A stretch of DNA of 64,000 bases from Exiguobacterium alkaliphilum 12/1 (GTDB taxonomy: Bacteria > Bacillota > Bacilli > Exiguobacteriales > Exiguobacteriaceae): the NCBI RefSeq assembly GCF_000714435.1, contig NZ_JJMW01000022.1, positions 1 to 64,000 of the forward strand. The letters run 5' to 3'. Made by a program: the position numbers and the translations under genes. The notes beneath the pieces are model-generated. The model did no database searches. It saw only the letters and a list, made by a program, of their open reading frames with translations, and was not told where the DNA came from. Every line of letters starts with the position of its first letter. Position 1 is the first letter of the stretch. Shown here piece by piece: positions 8,264-17,495 of this stretch.

Positions 8264-9412
8264 TTATTGCATACACGTGAGGTATGTCCAGTGACAGTAC
8301 GGTAAAGGCTGAGCCATAAAGCTGACGCCCAAATCGTCGGCTCGGTGAATGGTGATCCACGGCGCCTCTCCCATGCGAAGATAAATCTCATGGTGGGGAG
8401 ACTGTGTATGCTCACCAGACAACTTGAACGTCGGTCGATTTTTCAGATGTGCGACAATCGTATACTTAATGTCCGGTGCAATCACGAGCGGATTGCCGAC
8501 TGAATGTTTAAGACGATACGTCACTTCTCCGGGCTCGATGGAGACATCTTCTAAATAGACTTGATCGACGGAAGCCACGTCTTCTCCCGTCAATTTATGA
8601 TGTTTCGTATAGCCTCTCGTCACGTTCGCATCTTTCTTAATCGAGACGAATGGCACGTCACGCAACTGTTCGACCATGACTTCGGTTCGCGTTCGATAAT
8701 CTTCAGCGTAAACATTGTATGAGCGACCATCCCCCTCAAAGTAAGGATGCGGGGAGAACACGTTCGGATTCTTTAAAATTGGCGGTTTTATGAACGGCTG
8801 GACACGTAACTGCACGTCGCTCACTTCTATGGTTTCCGGAGTCGACGGACTGACCATAAAGTACATGACATACAGCTCGCTATCCCGTCTCGTCGAGAGC
8901 GTATGTTCTTTCCCGAGCGTCATCGCCTTCCCGACAAAATCAATCAACTGCGTACCGGGCTTGCGGGAATGTTTCACCGGACGCAATGCCCGTACTTCAT
9001 AAAACGTCGGCTCGTGTAACGGTGTATCATCGATATATCCGGACCCGCTCACTTCCGCGACGCGGCGCCCTTGGCGATAAATCGCATACGACTCCACGTC
9101 TGGTATCGGATCCCAATGCAAGTAGGTGCCTGCATCGGTTACGACAGCCGCGGTCAAATGTCGGTTCCAATATACGTCGTCTTTCGGGTTGACGGCCGCC
9201 GTGTAGACGCACGCCTCTTCCCCTGACGCAAACGTCAACTGATAGGCCACTTGTTCGCCGACTTTTGTTTCAAGGTCCACATAATGGTGCTCGGTTCCTT
9301 CGTAAACGTCCGTGCCATTTCGAACGACGTGTACTTCCCCTTCGAGTGACCACGTTAATTCAATCCCTTCATTGAGCGGCCGAACTTGAATCAATCCTTC
9401 CCCGTTCATCAT
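8264..9412 (-). CDS. hypothetical protein with fibronectin-type beta domains
   Basis: 382 residues, no signal peptide or membrane segment. The first about 160 residues read as two beta-sandwich repeats of fibronectin type III style (IELTWSLEG ... YQLTFASG, then TYLHWDPIPDVESYAIYRQG ... FYEVRAL). The rest contains FEGDGRSYNVYAEDYRTRTEV, which resembles the DUF3238 group of Bacillus proteins; I am not certain of that. AGGGGG precedes the double ATG at 9412/9409. A cytoplasmic or non-classically released binding protein is possible; function unknown. Confidence 0.6.
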   Translation of the reverse strand: MMNGEGLIQVRPLNEGIELTWSLEGEVHVVRNGTDVYEGTEHHYVDLETKVGEQVAYQLTFASGEEACVYTAAVNPKDDVYWNRHLTAAVVTDAGTYLHWDPIPDVESYAIYRQGRRVAEVSGSGYIDDTPLHEPTFYEVRALRPVKHSRKPGTQLIDFVGKAMTLGKEHTLSTRRDSELYVMYFMVSPSTPETIEVSDVQLRVQPFIKPPILKNPNVFSPHPYFEGDGRSYNVYAEDYRTRTEVMVEQLRDVPFVSIKKDANVTRGYTKHHKLTGEDVASVDQVYLEDVSIEPGEVTYRLKHSVGNPLVIAPDIKYTIVAHLKNRPTFKLSGEHTQSPHHEIYLRMGEAPWITIHRADDLGVSFMAQPLPYCHWTYLTCMQ

Positions 9413-9476
9413 TGAATCGTCCCCCTTTTCATGTCGTTACCTCATTCCCGTCTCGCACGAACGAAAAACAAAAAAA

Positions 9477-9502
9477 AGACTTCGAGTTTAGAACTCGAAG
9501 CC
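9477..9502. repeat. 26-bp direct repeat, distal copy (terminator hairpin)
   Basis: This 26-base sequence is identical to 9820-9845. It is itself a hairpin (stem CTTCGAGTT, loop TAG) and here is preceded by an A run, so on the minus strand it acts as an intrinsic terminator. The two copies bracket the hairpin element at 9503-9812. Confidence 0.85.
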
Positions 9503-9812
9503 AGCTTGTTGACTAACATCAATCGAATCGCTCGTCCTTCCGGCGCCCACGCTTTCCGCAGGCAATCCCGGAGCCGCATCGCGACTTTCGTCGCTGCTGG
9601 GTCTCCGTTGGATTGCGTTCCTGTCGGAGTCGGGGCGCCGTCGGAAGATCAACACAAACGGTCGCCGTCTGGCGGCCATTTTTTTCTGTCGCCACGATGG
9701 CCGAAACGACCGTCGACATCGTACGTCATCCATTCCGAGTCGGGGTGAACAGATCAAGCTCGTTGAACACAAAAAAAGACGAACCCATTCGCTTTTTACG
9801 AATAGATTCGTC
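9503..9812 (-). repeat. dispersed hairpin element, copy B
   Basis: Non-coding element, about 310 bases, read on the minus strand downstream of the ygaD-type gene. It shares three blocks with the element at 57343-57562: a terminator hairpin starting GACGAA and ending TTCGTC plus a T run and GTGTTCAA; a block ending CGGCGACCGTTTGTGTT; and about 105 bases, almost identical, ending GTCAACAAGCT. The centre (9537-9648) folds into a long rod: CTTCCGGCGCC pairs with GGCGCCGTCGGAAG, and GGAG at 9570-9573 pairs with CTCC at 9603-9606 around the conserved apical loop. GTTGAC-type sequences at both ends look like short terminal inverted repeats. Small ORFs inside are not conserved as proteins. Confidence 0.8.
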
Positions 9813-9819
9813 AACAGCC

Positions 9820-9845
9820 AGACTTCGAGTTTAGAACTCGAAGCC
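9820..9845. repeat. 26-bp direct repeat, proximal copy (terminator of ygaD-type gene)
   Basis: Second copy of the 26-base hairpin, directly after the stop codon at 9846. Without the inserted element this hairpin would be followed by the T run now found at the distal copy, so the element appears to have split or duplicated the terminator of the ABC gene. Confidence 0.8.
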
Positions 9846-11594
9846 TTATTCGACGACAGCTAAGTCTTGAATCATATACAGGTCGTAGTAGGCACCCCGT
9901 CGACGCATCAATTCTTCATGCGTCCCGGTCTCCATGATTCGTCCATTGTCGACGACGACGATTTTGTCGGCGTCCGTGATTGTAGACAAGCGGTGCGCGA
10001 CGATTAACGTCGTCCGCCCTCTCGTCAAGCGCGCGAGCGAGTCTTGAATCATCGCCTCACTCTCGAGGTCGAGTGCACTCGTCGCTTCATCGAGGATGAT
10101 GATCGGCGGGTGTTTCAAGAAGACGCGGGCGATGGCGAGGCGTTGCTTTTGACCGCCTGACAGTTTCACGCCTTTCTCCCCGACTGGTGTATCATACCCG
10201 TTCGGCAAGTTCGAGATGAACTCGTGCGCGTTCGCTGCTTTCGCGGCGGCGATGACGTCCTCGTCTGACGCTTCCGGATTCCCCATCCGGATGTTCATCG
10301 CGACCGACTCGCTAAAGAGCACAGAGTCTTGCATGACCATACCGATTTGATCGCGGAGCGCGCGCAGTTTGAAGTCCCGCACGTCGACACCGTCGATTTT
10401 GATGCTCCCATCCGTGACGTCATAGAAGCGCGGGATCAAACTGACGAGCGTCGACTTCCCACCGCCGGACATACCGACGAAGGCGACCCGTTCCCCTTCC
10501 CGAATCGATAGGCTCACGTCATGAAGGGCACGTGTGCCTTCCTTCTCATAGGCGAACCCGACACGGTCGAGCTCGATTTTACCGGCCGTCTGGACCGGCA
10601 CGAATGCGCCTCTTTTCTCTTCGATGTCATACGGTTCATCGAGGAACTCGAACACCCGGTCCATCGACGCGACCGACTGCGTGAGCGTCGTCGCCGAGTT
10701 GACGAGTCGGCCGAGCGGTGCATACAACCGATCGATATATGCGATGAACGCGACGAGCGTCCCGAGTGAGACTTGATCTTGCAAGACGAGCCATGAGGCC
10801 GTCGTGAAAATCAAAATCGGGGCGATGTCCGTAATCGTCGAGACGACGACATACGTCTTCGCGTTCCAACCCGTGTGTCGAAGCGCCGCTTTCAAGAAGC
10901 CACCGTTCTGTTGTTCGAACGCCTTGTTCTCATACGGTTCGAGGGCGAAGCTGCGGATGACGGCCATGCCGTTCACCCGTTCCGTCAAATGACCTTGCAA
11001 ATCGGCGAGTGCGGCCGAACGTTCACGTGTCAAACGACGCAGGCGACCGTAAAAGTAACGGACAGCAATCGCATAGAACGGGAGCGGCAAAATCGCGATG
11101 AGCGTCAGTTGTGGGTCGATCGTATACATGATGGCGATGGCGATTAAAATCGTCACCATATCGAGCCAAATGTTCATGAGGCCGGTGATGACGAAGTCTT
11201 TCGTCTGCTCGACGTCGTTGATGATGCGGGAGATGATTTGCCCGGTCTTGTTGTTCGAATAATAACGGAGCGATAGCTTCTGCACGTGGTCGAACAAACG
11301 GTTCCGGACATCGAATAAGATTCGCGTTGCCGCCCATTGTGCCAAATATTGACGTAAATATTCAATCGGCGGTTTCAAGACGAGAAAGATGAAGAAGACG
11401 ATGCTGAACAGCCAGACGAGCTCGGTGTAATCGGCCGCCGGGTCTGGATCTGTCAAATAAGTATCAATGACATATTTATAAAGTAACGGTAATCCGAGCG
11501 GAATCGAAAATTTCAAGATTCCGACGAAGATGGTGAGCGCAATCTGTTTCTTATACGGTTTAACAAATTGCAAATAACGTTTAATACTGCCCAT
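9846..11594 (-). CDS. ygaD: YgaD-like ABC multidrug-type exporter (fused permease-ATPase)
   Basis: 582 residues from ATG 11594, which follows GGAGGAAC; the longer frame to 11630 overlaps a terminator. Six transmembrane helices in about 1-310, ATPase in about 335-582 with Walker A GMSGGGKST, signature LSGGQKQRLAIARV, Walker B plus catalytic Glu IIILDEATSALD, and the switch His in VAHRLSTI. One intact site per chain means a homodimeric exporter. Order relative to ygaC and mutY is as in B. subtilis. Substrate unknown. Confidence 0.85.
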   Translation of the reverse strand: MGSIKRYLQFVKPYKKQIALTIFVGILKFSIPLGLPLLYKYVIDTYLTDPDPAADYTELVWLFSIVFFIFLVLKPPIEYLRQYLAQWAATRILFDVRNRLFDHVQKLSLRYYSNNKTGQIISRIINDVEQTKDFVITGLMNIWLDMVTILIAIAIMYTIDPQLTLIAILPLPFYAIAVRYFYGRLRRLTRERSAALADLQGHLTERVNGMAVIRSFALEPYENKAFEQQNGGFLKAALRHTGWNAKTYVVVSTITDIAPILIFTTASWLVLQDQVSLGTLVAFIAYIDRLYAPLGRLVNSATTLTQSVASMDRVFEFLDEPYDIEEKRGAFVPVQTAGKIELDRVGFAYEKEGTRALHDVSLSIREGERVAFVGMSGGGKSTLVSLIPRFYDVTDGSIKIDGVDVRDFKLRALRDQIGMVMQDSVLFSESVAMNIRMGNPEASDEDVIAAAKAANAHEFISNLPNGYDTPVGEKGVKLSGGQKQRLAIARVFLKHPPIIILDEATSALDLESEAMIQDSLARLTRGRTTLIVAHRLSTITDADKIVVVDNGRIMETGTHEELMRRRGAYYDLYMIQDLAVVE

Positions 11595-11611
11595 AGTTCC
11601 TCCTTCAAGAA

Positions 11612-11642
11612 AAAAAGCGGAGATGAACAATCATCTCCGGTA
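11612..11642 (-). terminator. terminator between ygaC and ygaD, touching the ygaD ribosome site
   Basis: On the minus strand CGGAGATGA and TCATCTCCG form a nine-base stem with a four-base loop followed by CTTTTTTT. It overlaps the ygaC stop codon, and the ygaD ribosome site GGAGG starts only a few bases after the T run. It should reduce, not prevent, readthrough into ygaD unless ygaD has its own promoter inside ygaC. Confidence 0.8.
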
Positions 11643-12173
11643 ACGTGCTTCGTATTCGCGATACCATTCATCGACGAATGTTGGGTTGAACGGCCCTTTC
11701 CGTCCTCGAATCCAGTTGATAAGTTCTTGAACGTTCTGTTTCAAGATTCGATCAATCGCTTTCGGATAATTCATCTCGCGACGATGCCGCTCGTATTCAT
11801 CCTCATCTAAAATCGTGTACGACATATCTGGGAACACCTTGATGTCCAAATCGTAGTCGATGTACTTGATGGCGCGTTCGTTGCCATCAAACGTCGTCGG
11901 CGAACCTAGATTACAGTAATAGTAAATCCCATCTTCGCGAATCATACAGATGACATTGAACCAAAACTCAGATGAAAAGTAGCAAATTGCCGGCTCTCGC
12001 GTTCTCCATTGCCGGCCGTCTGACTCGCTGACCATGATACGGTCATTGAATCCGATCATATCCGTTTTTGACGACTGAAGGACGAGCGTTTCTTCCCAAA
12101 CGCGATGCAAAGTTCCGTTGTGCTTGTAGCTCTGTATCTCGATCTTGCTACCTGCTTTGGGAAATAAGCTCAT
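11631..12173 (-). CDS. ygaC: YgaC-like DUF402 nucleoside di/triphosphatase
   Basis: 180 residues, AAAGGAGGAGC before ATG. DUF402 family, of which a Staphylococcus member has been described as a nucleoside di- and triphosphatase. Family features visible: [15 protein letters not shown] near the N terminus, [18 protein letters not shown], the acidic [15 protein letters not shown] block and the final [17 protein letters not shown]. Order ygaD-ygaC is conserved with B. subtilis. The precise physiological nucleotide is not known from the sequence. Confidence 0.85.
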   Translation of the reverse strand: MSLFPKAGSKIEIQSYKHNGTLHRVWEETLVLQSSKTDMIGFNDRIMVSESDGRQWRTREPAICYFSSEFWFNVICMIREDGIYYYCNLGSPTTFDGNERAIKYIDYDLDIKVFPDMSYTILDEDEYERHRREMNYPKAIDRILKQNVQELINWIRGRKGPFNPTFVDEWYREYEARYRR

Positions 12174-12262
12174 AAGCTCCTCCTTTCCGCTATGATGCTA
12201 TACAATTCTCATATTTAATTATAGCGACTTTCAGAACCAATGAAAAAGGAAATCTCTTATTT

Positions 12263-12688
12263 TCAGGAATTTAGTATGTTTTGGAAAGCAGTAGCGCGTG
12301 ACTTGAACATCGAGCGCAGCACGAAACGTTCGACGAGCACGTTCGGAAGATAACTGTCGAACGTGACTTCATCGATCATGACCGCCCGCCCCTCACGTGT
12401 CTCGACGCGATGGACGTGGCAAAATCGTTTGAACGGAAACGGTAGCTTCACGCCTTGATCACAAAAGGCACGGTCTCCAGCCAACGTGATGACGCTATTC
12501 CAAGGCAAAGAGACCGGACCGATTCCGATGCGGAGTTGGACGACGTTCCCTTCAACCGAGGCCCCGTCCCCTACGAGCGTCACTTTCGGGAATGACGTCA
12601 GTTTTGATAAGAGCGATGCGTCTTGCAGCAACGCCCATAGTTGCTCCGATGACGTCTCAAACGTCGTCGTTACGTCGAACTGTCTCAT
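12263..12688 (-). CDS. SRPBCC (START-like) family protein
   Basis: 141 residues with the start-like fold pattern FDVTTTFETSSEQLWALLQDASLLSKLT at the beginning and a C-terminal amphipathic helix (FVLRSMFKSRATAFQNIL), as in CoxG/polyketide-cyclase-like proteins. It overlaps the last 32 bases of mutY and is therefore translationally linked to it. The ribosome site (GGCAGGTG) is modest. Ligand and role unknown. Confidence 0.75.
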   Translation of the reverse strand: MRQFDVTTTFETSSEQLWALLQDASLLSKLTSFPKVTLVGDGASVEGNVVQLRIGIGPVSLPWNSVITLAGDRAFCDQGVKLPFPFKRFCHVHRVETREGRAVMIDEVTFDSYLPNVLVERFVLRSMFKSRATAFQNILNS

Positions 12689-13709
12689 CGTCTACACCTG
12701 CCATCTGTTCTAATTTTTGTTGCGCGACCGACACCGTCAACTTGGCCCGCTCTTCCCCGTCGAGCCAGACCCAATCCCCTTCCGGTAGCGTCTCGACGAC
12801 GTACAAATCTAAATACCAAACGATGTGCGAGAAAACATGCTTCACTTGTCCCACATAGGTTCCGTTTACCTGTTCCCCTGTTCCACGTTCTGTAAGCGGG
12901 TATTGCCACATTCCGGCGAGCAGACCCGCGTCCGGTCGTTTGACATAAGCTGTCTTCCCATCGCGGCGGCAATAGAGTGCGTCATACATCTCAATTCGGG
13001 ACGCCCCTTTTTTCGTTTTGACAGGGAGTTCCTCTTGCACGTTATGGGTGTAAGCATAGCAGTGCTCTTGGACGGGGCAAAGCGAACACATCGGGTTTTT
13101 CGGCGTGCATACCGTCGCCCCGAGTTCCATAACGCCTTCATTAAAATCAGAGGCATGGCTCGGGTCCATCAAGCGCCGGACGACTCGTTCGAACAGCTTT
13201 CGCGTCTTCGGGAGGGCGATGTCGTCATAAATACCGAACTGCCGCGACATGACGCGCATGACGTTGCCATCAACGGCCGGTTCCGGTTGATTGTAGGCGA
13301 TTGAGAGTACGGCCCCTGTCGTATACGGTCCGACCCCTTTTAGCTTTTCGAACCGCTCTTTCTCTTCCGGGACAATCCCGTCATAAACGGCGACGACTTC
13401 GCGGACCGCTTGATGAAGGTTGCGAACACGTGAGTAATACCCGAGCCCTTCCCAATACTTGACAACATCTTCTGGTTCGGCCTCAGCGAGCGACTCCATC
13501 GTCGGGAATCGCTCCATGAATCGATTGAAATAGGGGATGACCGTATCGACACGCGTCTGCTGTAGCATGACTTCGCTGACCCAGACACGATATGGATTTT
13601 TATTGTGGCGCCAAGGTAAATCGCGTTTTTCTCGATTGAACCACGTCACTAAATTTTCATTGAATTCAGGAATAGTATAATTTGTGAACAATTTATCAAG
13701 ATCAAGCAT
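12657..13709 (-). CDS. mutY: adenine DNA glycosylase MutY
   Basis: 350 residues. Removes adenine mispaired with 8-oxoguanine in base-excision repair. Visible: catalytic Glu in VSEVMLQQTRV, helix-hairpin-helix LKGVGPYTTGAV, the catalytic Asp in AVDGNVMRV, the iron-sulfur cluster pattern CTPKNPMCSLCPVQEHC (C-x6-C-x2-C-x5-C), and a C-terminal NUDT1-like domain from about 235. B. subtilis mutY is also near yfhP. Full length for the family. Confidence 0.93.
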   Translation of the reverse strand: MLDLDKLFTNYTIPEFNENLVTWFNREKRDLPWRHNKNPYRVWVSEVMLQQTRVDTVIPYFNRFMERFPTMESLAEAEPEDVVKYWEGLGYYSRVRNLHQAVREVVAVYDGIVPEEKERFEKLKGVGPYTTGAVLSIAYNQPEPAVDGNVMRVMSRQFGIYDDIALPKTRKLFERVVRRLMDPSHASDFNEGVMELGATVCTPKNPMCSLCPVQEHCYAYTHNVQEELPVKTKKGASRIEMYDALYCRRDGKTAYVKRPDAGLLAGMWQYPLTERGTGEQVNGTYVGQVKHVFSHIVWYLDLYVVETLPEGDWVWLDGEERAKLTVSVAQQKLEQMAGVDDETVRRNDDV

Positions 13710-13793
13710 TTCGTTTCCCCTCGTTTTAGAAATATTGTATGATATATGAGATCAGTTAACGACGTGTTTATTTGATGGAGGTGCTGAAGCACA

Positions 13794-14774
13794 TTGGATA
13801 CAGCTACTCACATTGGGATGGGACTTGGTTTAAGTGCCATGGCGACACTCAGCCCGGAAGTGTCAGGCGACGCACAGCTTTTCCTCGCCATGACCGCCAC
13901 GGCGCTTGTCGGCTCGCACGCTCCGGATTTTGATACGGTCTTCAAATTAAAAGGCAATAGCACGTATTTACGCCAGCATCGCGGTCGTTCACACGGAATC
14001 ACCGCACTCCTTGCTTGGCCGATCATCGTCAGCGCAGTCATCGGGACCGTGCTTGGCGTCAACCCCGCTTCGCTCTGGGTCATGGCCCAAATCGCCGTGT
14101 TGCTCCATGTTACCGTCGATTTGTTTAACGCCTATGGGACGCAGGCGCTACAACCGTTTTCGAAAAAATGGATCGGTTGGGGCGTCATCGGAACGTTCGA
14201 TCCGTACTTGTTCTCCGCCTATTACGGAGCATATGTATTATGGCTCATCACAGGGGCGACTGTCCCGATTTTTGCATTGCTCATTGCGCTCGTCGTCAGT
14301 TATTATGCGATTCAGTTCAAGTTGCGTAACCGCGCGCTCGCCACGGTCGCGCGTCACTTCGCCGGTGCCCATGAGCTCTTCATCTCCCCAGGAATCGGTT
14401 GGGATGATTGGCACGTCGCGGTCCGTTTCCGTGATGGTCTCGGTGCCGTCAAAGTGAAAAAAGGGGAAGTCATTGAATGCGGCCGGTTCCGTGACAAACC
14501 GATGCCAGGTGAGGACGACCTTCATTTCGTCGAGGCACGAAAAAATGCCGACTTGCAAGCGTTCCTGGCGTTCTCGAAGATTCACACGTACACGGTCACA
14601 CGCCACAACGGCATGATCGAGTACCGGTTCACGAACTTGCGCTACTTTTCAAAAGACATCTATCCGTTCGTCGCCGTCGTCATCGTCGACGAAGGATCGA
14701 ACGAAGTGTTGTCTTCGTTCACCGGCTGGGTGTTCAGTGAAGAGAGCTTGCAGAAAAAATTGGCTTATGAATAA
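13794..14774 (+). CDS. yfhP: YfhP-like membrane-bound metal-dependent hydrolase (DUF457)
   Basis: 326 residues. Starts with TTG (GGAGGTG ten bases upstream); the family start MDTATHIGMG confirms this unusual start. Conserved His/Asp residues DTATH, GSHAPDFD, HRGRSHG and HVTVDLFNAYG form the metal site of the LexA-induced hydrolase (YdjM/DUF457) group, set among about five transmembrane segments in residues 1-175. The C-terminal 150 residues are soluble. In B. subtilis YfhP is described as a regulator of its neighbours; here the role is open. Confidence 0.85.
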   Translation: MDTATHIGMGLGLSAMATLSPEVSGDAQLFLAMTATALVGSHAPDFDTVFKLKGNSTYLRQHRGRSHGITALLAWPIIVSAVIGTVLGVNPASLWVMAQIAVLLHVTVDLFNAYGTQALQPFSKKWIGWGVIGTFDPYLFSAYYGAYVLWLITGATVPIFALLIALVVSYYAIQFKLRNRALATVARHFAGAHELFISPGIGWDDWHVAVRFRDGLGAVKVKKGEVIECGRFRDKPMPGEDDLHFVEARKNADLQAFLAFSKIHTYTVTRHNGMIEYRFTNLRYFSKDIYPFVAVVIVDEGSNEVLSSFTGWVFSEESLQKKLAYE

Positions 14775-14808
14775 GAAAAGTCGCTCCGCGGAGCGACTTT
14801 TTATTATG
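14774..14808. terminator. bidirectional terminator
   Basis: AAAAGTCGCTCCG and CGGAGCGACTTTT form a perfect palindrome between the convergent yfhP and yceI-type genes. Confidence 0.88.
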
Positions 14809-15337
14809 CCTCCGATTCCGTGAACTGGAGCTCGAAATCGAATTTGACTTTCTTATCGACGAGGACGCCGCCCGCTTCGAGCGCTTGGTTCCACGTCAAA
14901 CCGTAGTCTTCACGGTTGATCGACCCATCACCGGTGAAGGCATGCTTCATGTTGCCCCAAGGATCTTTGGCGCTTCCTTCATACTCGACTTCAAACGTCT
15001 CTTCACGCGTCGTCCCGCGAATCGTCAAGTTGCCTGTCAACTCGAATTCGCTGCCGCCTTTTGAGCGGAACGACGTCGACTCGAACACGATGTCCTCGTG
15101 TTGCTCCACGTCAAAGAAATCACCGGACCGCAAGTGGTTGTCGCGATCACCATTGTTCGTGTCAATCGATGCCGCTTTAATCGTCACCTTCACACTCGCG
15201 TTCGCGAGATCATCCGGTTGCCCGTTCGCCTCGACGTTGAAATCTTTAAATTCGCCTTTCACTTTCGAGATCATCATATGTTTGACGGTAAAGTTGATGG
15301 TGCTATGGGCTGGGTCGACTTGATACGTTTTTGCCAT
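14804..15337 (-). CDS. YceI family lipid-binding-like protein
   Basis: 177 residues from ATG 15337 (AAGGAG upstream); a GTG four codons earlier overlaps that site. YceI family: lipocalin-like barrel that binds polyisoprenoids in characterised members. Hallmarks: YQVDPAHSTINFTVKHMM, the RDNHLRSGDFFDVEQH block and GDGSINREDYGLTWNQ. There is no signal peptide, so unlike E. coli YceI this one is cytoplasmic. Ligand unknown. Confidence 0.88.
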   Translation of the reverse strand: MAKTYQVDPAHSTINFTVKHMMISKVKGEFKDFNVEANGQPDDLANASVKVTIKAASIDTNNGDRDNHLRSGDFFDVEQHEDIVFESTSFRSKGGSEFELTGNLTIRGTTREETFEVEYEGSAKDPWGNMKHAFTGDGSINREDYGLTWNQALEAGGVLVDKKVKFDFELQFTESEA

Positions 15338-15558
15338 AAGTACGTCCACTCCTTCGGATTATGAATTCATTCTAATATGGTTTTTACCACAAATCTTGAC
15401 TTCAAAACATTTTTTCGCAAATGTGACAAATTATTGTCGAAAAATTTTGACTTTTATCACAACTACCCGTTAGGATGGAAAAGGGAGCTATTTGCTTACT
15501 TGAAAATGTAAGCGCATACATAGGTTCCCGATACTTTACGGAAAAGGGAGGAACGACC

Positions 15559-17079
15559 ATGATTTATGAAGTCCCAAACTCGACAGGCACGAAAGTACAC
15601 TTTAAAGACCGCTATGAGAATTACATCAATGGCAAGTGGACAGCGCCTGCCGGGGGAGAATATTTTGAGAACACCTCTCCGGTCAACGGTAAAGTTTTAT
15701 GTGAAGTCGCCCGCTCGACAAAGGAAGATGTCGAACTCGCGCTAGACGCGGCTCACGCCGCAAAAGAAGATTGGGGCAAGACGTCGGTGACGGAACGTGC
15801 CGTCATCTTGAATAAGATTGCCGATCGTATGGAAGAAAACCTTGAGATGCTCGCTTACGCCGAGACATGGGAGAACGGGAAAGCCGTCCGCGAGACGCTG
15901 AATGCCGATCTTCCGCTCGCCATCGATCATTTCCGATACTTTGCCGGGGTCATCCGCTCCCAAGAAGGTGGCATCAGCGAACTCGACAACGACACGGTCG
16001 CCTATCACTTCCAAGAGCCGCTCGGTGTCGTCGCGCAAATCATTCCTTGGAACTTCCCAATCTTGATGGCCGTCTGGAAAGTCGCGCCGGCCCTCGCCGC
16101 CGGGAACTGTATCGTCTTGAAACCAGCGGAACAGACACCTGCGTCAATCATGGTGCTCCTAGAATTGATTGAAGACCTGCTCCCGCCAGGCGTCTTGAAT
16201 ATCGTCAACGGGTTCGGGCTCGAGGCGGGTAAACCGCTCGCGTCGAGCGACCGTGTCGACAAGGTCGCCTTTACAGGTGAGACGACGACAGGCCGCCTCA
16301 TCATGCAATACGCGTCACAAAATATCATCCCGGTGACGCTCGAGCTCGGTGGAAAATCGCCGAACATCTTCTTCGCCGACATTATGGATGCGGACGATGA
16401 TTTCTTCGATAAAGCGATTGAAGGGCTCGTCATGTTCGCCTTGAACCAAGGTGAAGTATGCACGTGTCCATCACGTGCCCTCATCCACGAGTCGATTTAT
16501 GAGCCGTTCATGGAACGCGTCCTCGAACGCGTGAAAGTGATCAAGCTTGGCAACCCGCTCGACCCTGACGTCATGATGGGCGCCCAAGCGTCGAACGAGC
16601 AGCTCGAGAAAATCTTGTCGTACCTCGAGATCGGCAAATCGGAAGGTGCCGAGTGCCTCATCGGTGGTGAGCGCAACGTGATGGATGGTGAGCTCGCGGA
16701 CGGCTTCTACGTCCAACCGACGATTTTCAAAGGCCATAACAAGATGCGTATTTTCCAAGAAGAAATCTTTGGACCGGTCCTCTCGGTGACGACGTTTAAA
16801 GACGACGCCGAAGCAATCGCCATCGCCAATGACACGCTCTACGGCCTTGGTGCCGGTGTATGGACGCGCGACATGAACCGGGCTTACCGTTTCGGGCGTG
16901 AGATTCAAGCCGGTCGCGTCTGGATCAACTGTTATCATCAATACCCGGCGCACGCGGCGTTCGGCGGCTATAAGATGTCAGGGATCGGCCGTGAGAACCA
17001 TAAGATGATGCTCAGCCATTATCAACGGACGAAAAACATGCTCGTCAGTTACAGCGAACAAAAACTCGGGTTCTTCTAA
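15559..17079 (+). CDS. NAD-dependent aldehyde dehydrogenase (acetaldehyde type)
   Basis: 506 residues from ATG 15559 (GGGAGGAACG upstream). Classic ALDH fold: NAD-binding [13 protein letters not shown], general base Glu in LELGGKSPN, and the nucleophile in [12 protein letters not shown], the Cys context of the ExaC/AcoD subgroup that oxidises acetaldehyde and similar short aldehydes. The immediately following DUF779 gene is the usual partner of this subgroup and supports the assignment. Cytosolic. Confidence 0.88.
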   Translation: MIYEVPNSTGTKVHFKDRYENYINGKWTAPAGGEYFENTSPVNGKVLCEVARSTKEDVELALDAAHAAKEDWGKTSVTERAVILNKIADRMEENLEMLAYAETWENGKAVRETLNADLPLAIDHFRYFAGVIRSQEGGISELDNDTVAYHFQEPLGVVAQIIPWNFPILMAVWKVAPALAAGNCIVLKPAEQTPASIMVLLELIEDLLPPGVLNIVNGFGLEAGKPLASSDRVDKVAFTGETTTGRLIMQYASQNIIPVTLELGGKSPNIFFADIMDADDDFFDKAIEGLVMFALNQGEVCTCPSRALIHESIYEPFMERVLERVKVIKLGNPLDPDVMMGAQASNEQLEKILSYLEIGKSEGAECLIGGERNVMDGELADGFYVQPTIFKGHNKMRIFQEEIFGPVLSVTTFKDDAEAIAIANDTLYGLGAGVWTRDMNRAYRFGREIQAGRVWINCYHQYPAHAAFGGYKMSGIGRENHKMMLSHYQRTKNMLVSYSEQKLGFF

Positions 17080-17080
17080 G

Positions 17081-17440
17081 ATGGTGAACCGCGTCGAGGC
17101 CACCCCCGCCACGCTCGCGCTTCTCGATCGACTGAAACAAAAGCATGGACCACTCCTGTTTCACCAGTCTGGCGGATGTTGTGACGGAAGTTCACCGATG
17201 TGCTTTCCCCAAGGTGAATTTCTCGTCGGTGATCACGACGTCTTACTTGGCGAAATCGGGGGGTGTCCGTTCTATATCCACGAGAAGCAATATGATTATT
17301 GGAAGCATACGCAACTGATCATCGACGTCGTCGATGGCAGAGGCGGCATGTTCTCCGTCGAAGGCGTCGAAGGGAAGCGGTTTTTAAGCCGTTCGCGTGT
17401 CTTCACAGACGAGGAGCGGGCCGAGCTGCAACAGTCGTGA
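17081..17440 (+). CDS. DUF779 family protein, ALDH partner
   Basis: 119 residues, starting two bases after the ALDH stop. Contains the family motif HQSGGCCDGSSPMCF (three Cys and a His, a likely metal or redox site) and GGCPFYI. DUF779 genes commonly follow exaC-like aldehyde dehydrogenases. No strong ribosome site is visible, so translation is probably coupled to the upstream gene. Biochemical role not established. Confidence 0.85.
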   Translation: MVNRVEATPATLALLDRLKQKHGPLLFHQSGGCCDGSSPMCFPQGEFLVGDHDVLLGEIGGCPFYIHEKQYDYWKHTQLIIDVVDGRGGMFSVEGVEGKRFLSRSRVFTDEERAELQQS

Positions 17441-17457
17441 ATGAACTCTCACTTGAA

Positions 17458-17494
17458 TACAAAAAAGTCCCGCTCATCTTCGAGCGGGACTTCT
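17458..17494. terminator. bidirectional terminator
   Basis: AAGTCCCGCTC and GAGCGGGACTT pair around ATCTTC, with an A run on the left and a short T tract on the right. It ends both the ALDH-DUF779 transcript and the leftward pot operon. Confidence 0.85.
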
Positions 17495-17495
17495 G

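Noticed and set aside
9488-9814. 108-residue leftward frame inside copy B
   Set aside because: Shares a peptide segment with a frame in copy A, but the arms diverge by insertions that are not multiples of three, and the DNA folds into stems; conserved structure explains it better than protein.
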